From contig CAWIMQ010000001.1 in NCBI GenBank assembly GCA_963837265.1, positions 496,001 to 560,000 on the forward strand: 64,000 nucleotides of DNA, in the 5' to 3' direction. Both the position numbers and the translations under genes were made by a program. Origin of the DNA: DATBLE01 sp963837265 (lineage in GTDB: Bacteria > Actinomycetota > Thermoleophilia > Gaiellales > Gaiellaceae). Below the pieces are notes generated by a model, which was not told the DNA's origin, made no database searches, and saw nothing but the letters and a program-made list of their open reading frames with translations. Shown here piece after piece: positions 35,860 to 44,845 of the stretch (positions are counted from its first letter, which is position 1; each line of letters opens with the position of its first letter).

Positions 35860-37774
35860 CCCGGACGCGACGTATCGGGGCAGCGCTTTCTCTCGCAGCT
35901 CTCCTCGCCGCGGCGGTGGCGGCGACGGCGGCAATTCGGCGAGCGCGGGGATCGAGATCAAGCGGATCGACCTGACCACGGTTACCCGGCCGTCCGCGTT
36001 ACCGTGCTCACGCCGTCGGCCGGGCACGCCCACCCCGACGCTCACGGAGGACGGGCGAGCCTGTCGTCGGCCTGACGGCGTCGCGCGTGGCCTCTACAAG
36101 TCCGCCGTGCTCGCGGTCGACCGCTCGCGGTCGATGCGCGGCGCGGCGATCGCCGCAGCGACGTCCGCCGCGCGCAGCTTCGTCGCCGGCAAGCCGGCCG
36201 CCGACCGGATCGCGCTCTTCGGGTTCGCGTCCCACGCGCTCCGGCTTTCCGAGCCTGGTTCTCGAGCGAGACGACGGACGTGGACAGTGGCCTGCGCACC
36301 CTGTCGGTCGACAGCGCGCAGGGGACCGCGGGTGTACGACACGGTCGTACTCGCGTCGTTCGAGCTCCAGCACCAGGCCCCGTCCGCGCCTCCTCATCCT
36401 GATCACGGACGGCCGTGACAAGGGCAGTGGCGCGACGCTCGGGGGCAGACGCGATCCAGGCTGCGAGGAGGGCCGGCGTCAACGTCTTCTCGATCGGCAT
36501 GCAAGGGCCGCAGCTCACGCCGGGCCCGCTGCGCGCGCTCGCACGCGCGACCGGCGGTACGTACTACGAGGCCGCCCGAAGCGCCGAGCTGGGACGCGCC
36601 TACCTTCGCCAGCTTCAGCGAGGAGCTCGCGCGAACCTGGGGGTCCTGAGGTACTTCACGACGAAGCGGCCCGGTGAGGAGGGGCTCCGGATCGACGTCG
36701 ACGCGGGCCGCCTCGGGGTAACACAGGACGGAGTTCGCCTCATCCCGAAGAGCACGGCGGCCGGACCAGTAACCGGCGCCCACGGGCTCGCGGGGCTGCG
36801 CAGCCGCTGGTGGGGGGCGGCGGTGATCGGCGGGCTCGTCGGCCTGCTTCTCCTCGAGGCGTGGTGCGGATCATGCTTTAGGAAGGTCGAGGAAGACCTG
36901 GCTGCGCCAGCGGCTCGGGCCGTGGAGCCATAGAGGAGCGCCGGCACTCCGCGGACAGCAGGAGCGGGGCGCCGCCGCGCTCGCGCCGATGTTCGCGACG
37001 ACCGAGCGGCTGCTGGCCCGAGCGGCCCTGTGGCGGAAGCTGGAGCGATTCCTCGAGCGTTCCGGGGTGCCGCTCCGGGTCGTGGAGCTCTTCTACGTCA
37101 TGGTCGGCGTCGGCGTCGCCCTCGCGGCCGCCGCGGCCGTGAGCGGGGCGGCGCCGATCATGATCCTCGCCCTGTTCCTGCTCGGGCTGGTGGCGCCGTA
37201 CGTCGTCCTGGCGGTCAAGGCGGACGGCGGCTCCGCACGTTCGAGGGCAGCTGCCCGCCGCCCTGAACATGCTCGCCGGCTCGCTCAAGGCCGGGCACAG
37301 CTTCCGCCAGGCCGTGCAGGCCCTCGTCGAGGAAGGCGAGCCGCCGCTCGGGACGGAGTTCGGAAGGGTGCTGACCGAAGCACGCCTCGGCCGCCCGATG
37401 GAGGCGGCGCTCGAGGACATGGGCCGGCGTATCGACTCCAAGGAGCTCGACTTCGTCCTGCGCGCCGTGGTGATCCAGCGTCAGGTCGGCGGCAGCCTCG
37501 CCGGGCTGCTCGAGCTGGTCGCCGAGACGCTCACCCAGCGCCAGCAGTTCCGCCAGAAGGTCGGCAGCCTGACAGCGTCCGGCCGCCTGTCCGCGCTGAT
37601 CCTGACCGTCCTGCCCTTCTTCGTCGCGGTATGGTCACGCTCGTCAGTCCGGGGTACCTCAATCCGCTCTTCCAGACGACGGTCGGCGTGACGCTGGTCG
37701 TGATCAGCCTGATCATGCTCGCCGTCGGCACTCTCTTCCTCCGCCGGATCGTCTCGTTCAAGGGGTTGCGATGA
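35856..37774 (+). CDS. tadB: vWA-TadB fusion: inner-membrane platform protein (several frameshifts)
   Basis: An N-terminal signal segment (RRIGAALSLAALLAAAVAAT) and a vWA domain (KSAVLAVDRSRSMRGAAIAA MIDAS, DRIALFGFAS, LLILITDGRD, NVFSIGMQGPQL) are followed by a membrane helix (VIGGLVGLLLLEA) and a T2SS-F/TadB domain: LNMLAGSLKAGHSFRQAVQA, LDFVLRAVVIQRQVGGSLAG, then VTLVSPGYLNPLF. The two halves appear as separate frames joined by shifts near 36890-36930, 37235 and 37630. This fused architecture is recurrent in some actinobacteria. Overlaps tadC by ATGA. Confidence 0.7.
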
Positions 37775-38666
37775 CCTTCGTACTGATACTCGCCGTTGTC
37801 CTGTTCATGGGAGCGATCTTCCTGCTCGCCGAGCTCGCGACGCTCCCCGCCCGGCAGCGCCGCGCCTCGATCGGCCGCGCGACCGGCTACGGAGGCGTCC
37901 AGCTCGCCGGCTTGGGCGATCTCGCGTTCCGCCGCCGGGCGCTCATGCCCGCCGCGCGTGGGGTGGGCCACTTCCTCGGGCGCGTCGCGCCCAGGGCGGC
38001 GGTCGAATCGATCGAGCAGCGGCTGATCACGGCCGGGCTCGCCGGCCGGCTCTCCGCGCCGACCTTCCTCGCGGGCAAGGGCTTCGCGGGATCGGGGGCT
38101 TCGCGCTCGGCATCTTCGCCGGGGGCAGCGGGGTGCGTGCGCTCTTCCTGGGCGCCGCATTCGGCGCGGCGTTCTTCATCCTCCCCGACCGGCTGCTGGC
38201 CGGCCGCATCCGGGCGCGGAAGGAGTCGATCGAGGCCGAGCTCCCCGACGCCCTCGACCTGGTCGCAGTCGCGGTCGAGGCCGGGCTCAGCCTCGACGCA
38301 GCGTTCGGCGAGATCGTCGAGCACATGCAGGGGCCGCTCCCCGACGAGCTGGCCCAGACGCTCGCGCAGATGCGGGTGGGAGAGAACCGGCAGGAGGCGC
38401 TGCGCAACCTGGCCGAGCGGGTCGACGTGCCCGGGCTCACCGGCCTCACGCGGGCGATCATCCAGTCCGACCGGCTGGGCGTCTCGCTCGGGCGCATCCT
38501 GCGAATCCAGGCCCGGGACACCCGCGTCCAGCGTCAGGTGTCGGCCGAGGAACGGGCGAACAAGATGCCGGTGAAGATGCTCTTCCCGACGCTGATCTTC
38601 ATCTTCCCGGCGCTGTTCATCGTCGCCCTCGCGCCGGCGCTGATCACCCTCTTCGACACGCTGTAG
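37771..38666 (+). CDS. tadC: TadC-like inner-membrane protein (one frameshift)
   Basis: ATG 37771 overlaps the tadB stop. Membrane helix VLILAVVLFMGAIFLLAELA, then after a shift near 38097 a T2SS-F domain: ELPDALDLVAVAVEAGLSLD, QTLAQMRVGENRQEALRNLA, GLTRAIIQSDRLGVSLGRIL and two C-terminal helices (LFPTLIFIFPALFIVALAPA). Forms the platform with TadB. Last gene of the Tad operon. Confidence 0.8.
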
Positions 38667-38674
38667 AGGAGCGC

Positions 38675-39775
38675 GTGGGCAAGCTCGGGACCCGAGCAGC
38701 GCCTTCGCGCGCAGCGGGCCGAATCCTGCCACGGCAGGCCCTGCCGCAGCGGATCGCGATCATGCTTGGCCCTTCGGGGAATCCAGGCGCCGTCCGCGTG
38801 CAACGCTCGGTGGCTGTTCTCTTCCTCGTCTACGCCGCCGTGCTGGCATCCGGAAGGTTGCGGGACGGCAGCCCACCGACAATGGGCGAGACCCTCCTGG
38901 CCATGTTCGCGATCGCCGTGTTCGTCGGACGAGGCGGCCGGTTCGTCCGCGATCTGCTGCCGATCGGGATGGGGCTCCTCTCCTACGGGCTGATGACCGG
39001 CTACGCTCAGCGGCTCTCCTTCGGCGTCCACTACCTGCCGCAGATTCGGGTCGACCGGGTGATCGGCCTCGGCACCGTGCCGACGGTCTGGCTGCAGTCG
39101 CACCTGTACTCGGGCAAGACCGGGGCCCTCGAGGTCTTCTCGGTGTTGATGTGGCTGTCGCACTTCACCGTGCCGCTCCTGCTCGGCTTCGTCCTCTGGC
39201 TGAAGGACCGCAGGCCCGCCTTCACGGTGCTGATGTGCAGCCTGCTCGGAGCGCTCGTCCTGGGCGAGATCACCTTCGTCCTCGCTCCGACCGCGCCGCC
39301 GTGGCTGGCTGCGCAGCACGGCCACCTGCCGGCGGTCCAGCACCTGCTCAAGCAGGGCCTCGCGGACATGCACCTGAGCGGGATCGCCAGGATCGACGGC
39401 GACCCGAGGCACTACAACATCGTCGCCGCCCTGCCCTCTCTCCACGCGGCATTCCCGCTGCTGAGCCTGCTCGTCGCCCGACGGTTCGGGCTGCCCCGGT
39501 GGCTCCAGGCGGCACTCGCGTTCCAGCTCGTCGGGGTGGCGTTCGCGATCGTCTACACGGGCGAGCACTACGTCGTCGACGTCCTCGCCGGCCTTGTCTA
39601 CGGGTTCGTCGTCTTCCGGCTGATCACCGCCCTCCTCGACCGCAGGCCGAAGGTGACTCCGGCGAGCCCGGATCGAACGCCAGCAGCCGCGGCGCGCTCA
39701 GGAAGCTGGCTCGCACCGAGGGTCGAAGTCGACGACGCGGACGAGGCGGACAGCACCACGGCGAGTACGTGTTAG
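38675..39775 (+). CDS. PAP2-superfamily membrane phosphatase/phosphotransferase
   Basis: 366 residues from GTG 38675 (ATG 38762 also possible), six or more membrane segments. PAP2 motifs: LPSLHAAFPLL (SxxHA) and YTGEHYVVDVLAGL (xGxHxxxD); the first motif is weak, around LWLKDRRPAF. Resembles the inositol-phosphoceramide-synthase-like/AUR1 branch. Likely lipid phosphate transfer at the membrane. It starts 8 bases after tadC but is probably functionally unrelated. Confidence 0.75.
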   Translation: MGKLGTRAAPSRAAGRILPRQALPQRIAIMLGPSGNPGAVRVQRSVAVLFLVYAAVLASGRLRDGSPPTMGETLLAMFAIAVFVGRGGRFVRDLLPIGMGLLSYGLMTGYAQRLSFGVHYLPQIRVDRVIGLGTVPTVWLQSHLYSGKTGALEVFSVLMWLSHFTVPLLLGFVLWLKDRRPAFTVLMCSLLGALVLGEITFVLAPTAPPWLAAQHGHLPAVQHLLKQGLADMHLSGIARIDGDPRHYNIVAALPSLHAAFPLLSLLVARRFGLPRWLQAALAFQLVGVAFAIVYTGEHYVVDVLAGLVYGFVVFRLITALLDRRPKVTPASPDRTPAAAARSGSWLAPRVEVDDADEADSTTASTC

Positions 39776-39813
39776 CGGCCCGACTCCGGGCAGCGTATGG
39801 TACCGTGTATGGC

Positions 39814-40029
39814 ATGGTCAAGACGACCGTCTACCTGCCCGACGAGCTGAAGCGCGCGGTCGAGCGGGTGGCGGACGAGACCCGCCGGTCGGAGGCGGAG
39901 GTGATCCGCGCCGCGCTCGCCGACTACACGAGCCGCCGGCGTCCGTACCCGCGGGCGGGGACGTTCTCGCACGGCAGCCTGGCCGACCACGTGGACGAGC
40001 TGCTCGGCGACGGCTTCGGCCGGCGTTGA
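39814..40029 (+). CDS. Ribbon-helix-helix antitoxin
   Basis: 71 residues: KTTVYLPDELKRAVERVA, RRSEAEVIRAALADY is the CopG/RHH fold, then a toxin-binding tail (SLADHVDELLGDGFG). ATG 39814 lies just after a GTATGGTACCGTGTATGG stretch with two GTATGG direct repeats, possibly its operator on a leaderless mRNA. Overlaps the toxin by TTGA. Confidence 0.85.
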   Translation: MVKTTVYLPDELKRAVERVADETRRSEAEVIRAALADYTSRRRPYPRAGTFSHGSLADHVDELLGDGFGRR

Positions 40030-40445
40030 TCGTCGTCGACACCAGCGGAGTCCTTCTCCTTCGCGATGCACGTCACCCGCTCCACGAGGCAGCCCGACGC
40101 GTCGTCGACGAGGACGCGGGCCCGTTCCTCCTCTCCCCCTTCTGCCTCGCCGAGATCGACTACATGCTCCGCGCGCACGTCGGCGTCCAGGAGCAGCTCG
40201 ACTTCCTCGACGAGGTGACGGCCGAGGCGTACACGCTCGTCGGTCTCGGCCCTGCGGAGGTGGTGCGGGCGCGGGAGCTGATCGCCCGCCACGCCGGCCT
40301 CGGGCTCAGCATCGCCGATGCGTCGATCGTCGTCCTCGCCGATCTCCACGATACGGATCGGCTGCTCACGATCGACGAGCGCGACTTCCGGGCGCTCGTC
40401 CGGAGCGACGGCAGGCCGTTCACGCTCCTGCCCGCCGACGCCTGA
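40026..40445 (+). CDS. PIN-domain (VapC-like) toxin
   Basis: 139 residues from TTG 40026. LIVVDTSGVLLL, LSPFCLAEIDYML, LGLSIADASIVVLA and LLTIDERDFRAL supply the four acidic PIN positions. Partner of the RHH antitoxin. Predicted endoribonuclease; intact. Confidence 0.85.
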   Translation: MIVVDTSGVLLLRDARHPLHEAARRVVDEDAGPFLLSPFCLAEIDYMLRAHVGVQEQLDFLDEVTAEAYTLVGLGPAEVVRARELIARHAGLGLSIADASIVVLADLHDTDRLLTIDERDFRALVRSDGRPFTLLPADA

Positions 40446-40463
40446 GCGCCGCCCGGCGCCCGG

Positions 40464-40916
40464 CTACCCGACGCGGTGGGCCGTCCAGCGGACGACGTGG
40501 GTGTCGCACTTGACCGAGCCCTTGCCGGGGACCGTCTGGTCGGTCGCCTGCCGGAACGTCCCGGTCGCCGTCCTCGCCTTGACGACGCCCTTGAAGAACG
40601 CGTTGAACGTCGTGCGCGCGAAGACGCCGGCCGGGGTCACCTTCGCGACCCCGCCGCGCGGGTTGAGCGCGCGGGCGGTGCCGGTGCCGCAGGTGTCGGC
40701 GTAGTCGTAGGCGTACTCGCGCATCACCGTGCGGTTACGCGTCAGCGTGAAGCAGATGTCCTTCTTCTGCGAGGTCGAGCCCACGTAGCGGACGCCTGCG
40801 AAGGCACAGGCGTAGGCGCCCGGCGAGCCGCCCACTCCGGGCGCCGAGACGAGGACGGCGGCCGCGAGCGCGGCGAGAAACGCCGGGGCGACCGATGCTG
40901 CTCGTACGCGTACCAC
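40464..40916 (-). CDS. Secreted hypothetical protein (150 aa)
   Basis: 150 residues with a signal peptide (VAPAFLAALAAAVLVSAPGVGG) and a mature domain holding four cysteines (YACAFAG, DICFTL, ADTCGTG, VKCDTHV), likely two disulphides. Beta-rich. No recognised family. Start ATG... the initial codon is GTG at 40916 (V/MVRVRAAS). Confidence 0.55.
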   Translation of the reverse strand: MVRVRAASVAPAFLAALAAAVLVSAPGVGGSPGAYACAFAGVRYVGSTSQKKDICFTLTRNRTVMREYAYDYADTCGTGTARALNPRGGVAKVTPAGVFARTTFNAFFKGVVKARTATGTFRQATDQTVPGKGSVKCDTHVVRWTAHRVG

Positions 40917-40958
40917 CCTGGGCTCACTGTAGTGCGATTCCGGCGCCGCGCCAGATCG

Positions 40959-42370
40959 TCACCGGCGCAGGTAGAGCACGGCGCCGGCGTCTCTCGCGAC
41001 CTCGCGCAGCACCCCCCGGCGCGCGAGCCGGCGCTCCGCGTCGCTTCCGGGCTGGGCGAGGACGACCCGCGGAGCATGCGCGAGCGCGGCGTCCCCGGCG
41101 GGCTTGCCCTGCAGCCAGTCCAGGTACAGGCGCTGGTCGCGGCGCGAGAAGGCGTCGATCGGGTTGCCGATCCAGACCCGCCCGCCGGCGAGGACGACCT
41201 GCTCGGCGAGGATGTCGGTGGCCAGAACGGGCGTGCCGCGGGCGTCGGCGACCGCCTCGCGCAGCAGGGGGCCGCGCGCGCCGAGGTCGCGCGGGCCGCG
41301 GACGATCCCGAGCACGGCCAGCCCGAGGAGCACGACTGCGACGGGAGCGGCCAGCCGGGCACGGGCGTCCGCGCCGCGGCCGAGCCCGAGGGCCGCGGGC
41401 GCGGCCGCGAAGAAGACGAGCCAGATCCCGCCGCGCGCGGTGCGGGCGGTGAGCACCGCGAGCGCGACGAGCGCGACCAGCTCCCACAGGGGCGGGCGAC
41501 CGCGGAGCGCGGCGACGGCGAGGACGGCGGCGCAGACGACGAAGGCGATGTCCAGGCCGCTGCGAAGCGACAGCGGCGCCCAGAGCCCGACGCCCCGCCG
41601 TGCCGCCTCGTTGCCGAGGACGCCGGCGTAGTAGCTGCCGGTTCGCCAGAGCGCCGGATTGGCGAACAGCCCGAGCGCCGACGCGGCCAGCACGGCCGCC
41701 GCGACCAGCGGCTCGCTCCGGCCGCGCTGGAAGACGAGGTAGACGGCGGCGACCGCGAAGCCGGTGAGCACCGCGCCGTGCAGGTTCGACCACAGGGCGA
41801 GGAGCGGCACGACGAGCCAGATCCGGCGGGTCGGGAGGCGCGCCTGCTCGCGGAGCAGCAGCACGAGCAGGGGGAAGAGCGCCACGGAGAAGAGCTGCGA
41901 GCGGATGTTCGCCAGCTGGGCGAGCGTCGCCGGGACCAGGAGCAGCAGGACGACGACCAGCCCCGACTCGGGGGCGCGGGCCCGCCGGCCGTCGGCCGCG
42001 AGCAGCGCGAACGCGGCGGCCACGGCCGCCACCTGGGCGCCGAGCAGCGCGCGGTCGCCTCCCACCGCCTCGAGGGCGTGGAACGCGAGCTCGCCGAGCA
42101 CGGGCACGTTCGGCCATCCGTGCGACTGCGCGGCGGCGAACGGGACGAAGTCCGGGATCGAGCCGTGATGGACGACATACCCGCCGAGCGCGGCGAGCCA
42201 GCGTGCGTCGGCGGCGACCGCGCCGAGCAGGGCGCTGAGGGCGGCGGCGAGGGCGACGGGGACCCAGACCGCGGAGGTGCCGGCGGCATACGCGCCGCCG
42301 AGTGGGCGCCGGCCGACACCGGGCCCGGCCGCCGTGCCGTCGCTCGCAGGCCCGGAGGACGTGGGGGCCG
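40959..42370 (-). CDS. Polytopic membrane protein, glycosyltransferase-like (start unresolved)
   Basis: About 450 residues with ~10 membrane segments (VPVALAAALSALLGAVAA, VVVLLLLVPATLAQLA, LVVPLLALWSNLHGAVLT, ...) and a C-terminal soluble domain (GPLLREAVADARGTPVLATD, GGRVWIGNPIDAFSRRDQRL). HHGSIPDFVPFA near the first loop resembles lipid-linked-sugar mannosyltransferase-like proteins. No good start codon lies in frame between 42250 and 42370; the 5' end may be shifted. Function inferred only loosely. Confidence 0.5.
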
Positions 42371-42385
42371 GCTGAGCGGGGCCGC

Positions 42386-42692
42386 TTACGATCTGAGCCT
42401 GGCCGAGCGCTGGGCGAGCTTCAGCAGCCAGATCGCCGAGAGCCACGTGTAGGTCAACACGGGCAGGAGCACCGTCAGCACGGCGGCGATCTTGCGCGGC
42501 GGCGACTCGCTCCCCGCGACGACGAGCACGATCAGCTTCGGCATCACCTGGAGGGCGATGATCGCCATCAGCATGTGGCTGAGCGTCCACATCACGCTCC
42601 GCGGCGTCCGCGGCCTCGAGCCTGACGTCGACCCAGAGCGCGAGCACCGCAGCCGCGACGGCGACGACGACGACGAACCCCTGAGTGCTCAC
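42386..42692 (-). CDS. Small membrane protein (one frameshift)
   Basis: ATG 42692 gives TQGFVVVVAVAAAVLALWVDVR; after a shift near 42620 the frame continues MWTLSHMLMAIIALQVMPKL, then VLTVLLPVLTYTWLSAIWLL and KLAQRSA. Three to four helices. The ALWVDVR and LSAxWLLxLAQ motifs recur in small actinobacterial membrane proteins. Function unknown. Confidence 0.5.
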
Positions 42693-42852
42693 GTCACATC
42701 CATCGGCAAGTCGAGCCCCCCACTGAAGACCGCTTTATGCCACATTCGGCGGCCGTCGCGCAACATGCGCTCCGGTGGGCAAGCCGTGCCCGGGAGCCGT
42801 GCCCTGCAAACCGGAGCTATCCTTTCCTCGTCGTAACGGGAAGGAGAGCCCG

Positions 42853-43260
42853 ATGCGCGTCCCAGCAGCGACAGCGATCGTCCTCGGTGTGCTCGCCTCG
42901 GCGGGCGCGGCCTCCGCGATCGTCGGACCGCCGCAGCCGCCCCAGCGGCCGCCGACCGCGCCGTCGGCGACCGGCCTCTTCGGGTACGTGAGCCGCGGCC
43001 CGCTCTCGCCGCGCTGCGTGCCGCCGAGGCCGTGCTTCCGTCCGGCCCGCGTCACGCTCCGCTTCGGGCGGACCGGCGCCAGGGTGCTGCTCGGCCGGGC
43101 GACCACCCAGGCCTCCGGCGCCTACCGGGTCGCGCTCAGGCCGGGCGTCTACTCGGTCACGGTCGCCCCGGGCCTCGGGCGGGTGAAGCCGTCCCTCGTC
43201 GTCGTCCCGGCGGGCGGCTGGAAGCGCGTCGTCTTCATCCTCGACACCGGGATCTACTAG
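42853..43260 (+). CDS. Secreted carboxypeptidase-regulatory-like domain protein
   Basis: 135 residues from ATG 42853 behind AAGGAG. Signal peptide (RVPAATAIVLGVLASAGAAS), a Pro-rich linker (GPPQPPQRPPTAPSA) and a beta-sandwich: GLFGYVSRGPLSPRC, ARVLLGRATTQASGAYRVAL, GVYSVTVAPGLG. One cysteine pair (RCVPPRPC). Resembles SdrD-B/CarboxypepD_reg modules; likely structural. Confidence 0.6.
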   Translation: MRVPAATAIVLGVLASAGAASAIVGPPQPPQRPPTAPSATGLFGYVSRGPLSPRCVPPRPCFRPARVTLRFGRTGARVLLGRATTQASGAYRVALRPGVYSVTVAPGLGRVKPSLVVVPAGGWKRVVFILDTGIY

Positions 43261-43263
43261 AGC

Positions 43264-43659
43264 GTGGCCGCCACGCCCGGGAGCAGACCCACGGCGCGCC
43301 GCTCCGCCGCCTTCTCCGCCGCCGGCCTCGTGGGACTGGCGACGGCCGCCCTTGCGGCCGGCGCCGGCGCGATGCCGTCGCTCGCGCCCGGCGCCGCCCC
43401 GTGCCCTGCCAGGGCCGAGACGGCGACCGCGCACCGCGCGGCGCTCTCCGGGGTCAAGGCGATCAGGGCCGGGGGCGGGGCGCCGGCCACGGTCGACTTC
43501 GGCTCCCTCCCCGCCGAGCAGCCGGGAGCCCGCCCGCGCGGAGCGCCGCCCGCGAGGAAGCAGCCGGGCCACGCGCGCGCCGCGAAGCTGAAGCAGGCAG
43601 CCGTCACCGGCTGCGTCCCCCGCTCGAGGCCGGCCTCGGCCGCGCCCGCACGGCCCTAG
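43264..43659 (+). CDS. Hypothetical exported protein, low support
   Basis: 131 residues from GTG 43264, 3 bases after the preceding stop. A hydrophobic segment (FSAAGLVGLATAALAAGAGA) suggests export; the rest is Ala/Pro/Arg-rich and low complexity. Could be a spurious frame in GC-rich DNA. Confidence 0.3.
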   Translation: MAATPGSRPTARRSAAFSAAGLVGLATAALAAGAGAMPSLAPGAAPCPARAETATAHRAALSGVKAIRAGGGAPATVDFGSLPAEQPGARPRGAPPARKQPGHARAAKLKQAAVTGCVPRSRPASAAPARP

Positions 43660-43692
43660 CGGCGGAGACCCTGCGCCGGCAGCCCCGGGTCG

Positions 43693-44358
43693 CTACAGCT
43701 CGAGCACGTCGGAGACGGCGCGTGCGATGTCGGCCATCTCAGCTCGGGACAGCGAATCTGGAGATGGACGCCGCCGGTCTTCGAGCTCGCCGTACGCGAG
43801 CTGATCGATGTCTCCGGCGATCACCCAGCCGCCCTCGCGCGGCACCTGCCAGCGAGATCGCCAGGCCTTGTCGCGGCTCCTGAGGAACAGCATCGCGGTG
43901 TGCTGCGAGCGGACGTTGACCTCGTCGGAGGGCAGGACCGCATACCGCTCTCTTTGCCTACCGAAGCGCCGACCCCAGTAGATCCCGCGCTGTCGTGGCC
44001 AGAAGCCGCTTCGACCGACCGCGGGCGGGCGCCGGATCCGCTGCTCGAGCAGGTCGTCGATGTCGAGGTAGATGCGCAACGCGTGCTCGACAGCGGCGAG
44101 CGCCTCCTCGGGACACGCTCCCTGCTCGTCGCCGAGATCGTCGTGGTCGAGCGACTGGACGAGCGTGCAATCCGCGGACAGCCTCCCGACCGGCACATGG
44201 AACGTCCCCTCGCTCTCGAGGTCGCCGAGCGGGTAGAGGGGAACGACGACGCTCGTGCGCATCGTGTCGTTCCACGGATCCTCGCTGACGACCAGGACAG
44301 CGGCCGCGCGAGCAGCCGGCACCTTGTTCGCGTAGAAGCGCCCGCGGCGGACCGTCAC
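43693..44358 (-). CDS. Toxin with two tandem MazF/PemK-like domains
   Basis: 221 residues. First domain (~1-105): RRGRFYANKVPAARAAAVLV, DTMRTSVVVPLYP, TLVQSLDHDDLG and a helix EHALRIYLDIDDLL. Second domain (~115-221): QRGIYWGRRFGRQRERYAVL, PSDEVNVRSQHTAMLFL, GWVIAGDIDQLAYGEL and AEMADIARAVSDVLEL. Both follow the MazF order of entry strand, ...lvlS/N, loop, and closing helix. MazF usually dimerises, so this looks like a covalent dimer. Start ATG 44358 overlaps the antitoxin stop by 4 bases. Confidence 0.6.
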   Translation of the reverse strand: MTVRRGRFYANKVPAARAAAVLVVSEDPWNDTMRTSVVVPLYPLGDLESEGTFHVPVGRLSADCTLVQSLDHDDLGDEQGACPEEALAAVEHALRIYLDIDDLLEQRIRRPPAVGRSGFWPRQRGIYWGRRFGRQRERYAVLPSDEVNVRSQHTAMLFLRSRDKAWRSRWQVPREGGWVIAGDIDQLAYGELEDRRRPSPDSLSRAEMADIARAVSDVLEL

Positions 44359-44618
44359 AGCAAGCCGCGCTCGGCGGCTGCGCGGCTCGACCGCTTGACC
44401 CGCTCACGGCGGCCGGGAACCCGAGCGAGCTCCTCGTACGCAGCGAGACGCGCCTCGTATGCGAGACCGTCCTCGACGTGGTGCGTCGTGTAGGCGATCC
44501 ACGCCTCGAGCTTCTTCGGCACCGACGCGGACCGGGGGACACCGGTCACCTCCGACACGAGGCTCAGCGCACGCTCGACGGCCGGTGTCCGGTGGATGTA
44601 GAGACGGTCGGCAGGCAT
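44355..44618 (-). CDS. Antitoxin partner of the tandem MazF protein
   Basis: 87 residues from ATG 44618: RLYIHRTPAVERALSLVSEV, then PRSASVPKKLEAWIAYTTH and a basic, helical C-terminus (ELARVPGRRERVKRSSRAAA). It precedes and overlaps the toxin as antitoxins do. The N-terminal part could be an RHH-type DNA binder. Upstream are four 12-bp repeats. Confidence 0.55.
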   Translation of the reverse strand: MPADRLYIHRTPAVERALSLVSEVTGVPRSASVPKKLEAWIAYTTHHVEDGLAYEARLAAYEELARVPGRRERVKRSSRAAAERGLL

Positions 44619-44646
44619 CGCACAGACAGCGTACCCGGCCGTGCTG

Positions 44647-44694
44647 GGATTCTGCAACATCTTTTGCACCGACTTATGCACCTTTTGTAGCACC
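44647..44694 (-). promoter_or_regulatory. Four contiguous 12-bp direct repeats upstream of the antitoxin
   Basis: Minus strand: GGTGCTACAAAA, GGTGCATAAGTC, GGTGCAAAAGAT, GTTGCAGAATCC, each exactly 12 bases, sharing G(G/T)TGC and an AA at the end of the core. They lie 29-76 bases upstream of the antitoxin ATG. Spacing suits cooperative binding of a repressor. Confidence 0.6.
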
Positions 44695-44775
44695 GGGTGT
44701 CTTCGCCCCGGCCGGCAACAGGCAAGCTTCGACCCAGGTGGAACCGTGGAGATCGCGGCCGAGTGCGACAGACGA

Positions 44776-44805
44776 ACGGAGGAGCCGGTCTCCCGGCTCC
44801 TCCGT
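44776..44805 (-). terminator. 13-bp perfect hairpin after the 44.8-46.7 kb gene
   Basis: ACGGAGGAGCCGG (44776-44788), loop TCTC, exact complement (44793-44805). It is 41 bases past the end of the minus-strand secreted gene and probably also separates it from the TA module. Confidence 0.65.
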
Positions 44806-44845
44806 CGGTTCTTCGCCCGCCCTTTCCGGGGCGGGGGAGCGACTC

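Noticed and set aside
38675..39775. Treating the PAP2 gene as part of the Tad pilus system
   Set aside because: It is adjacent and co-directional but has no pilus-related domain; adjacency alone is weak evidence.
40476..42452. 658-residue plus-strand open frame
   Set aside because: Shadow of the membrane protein on the minus strand; composition is Arg/Asp/Gly repeats without motifs.
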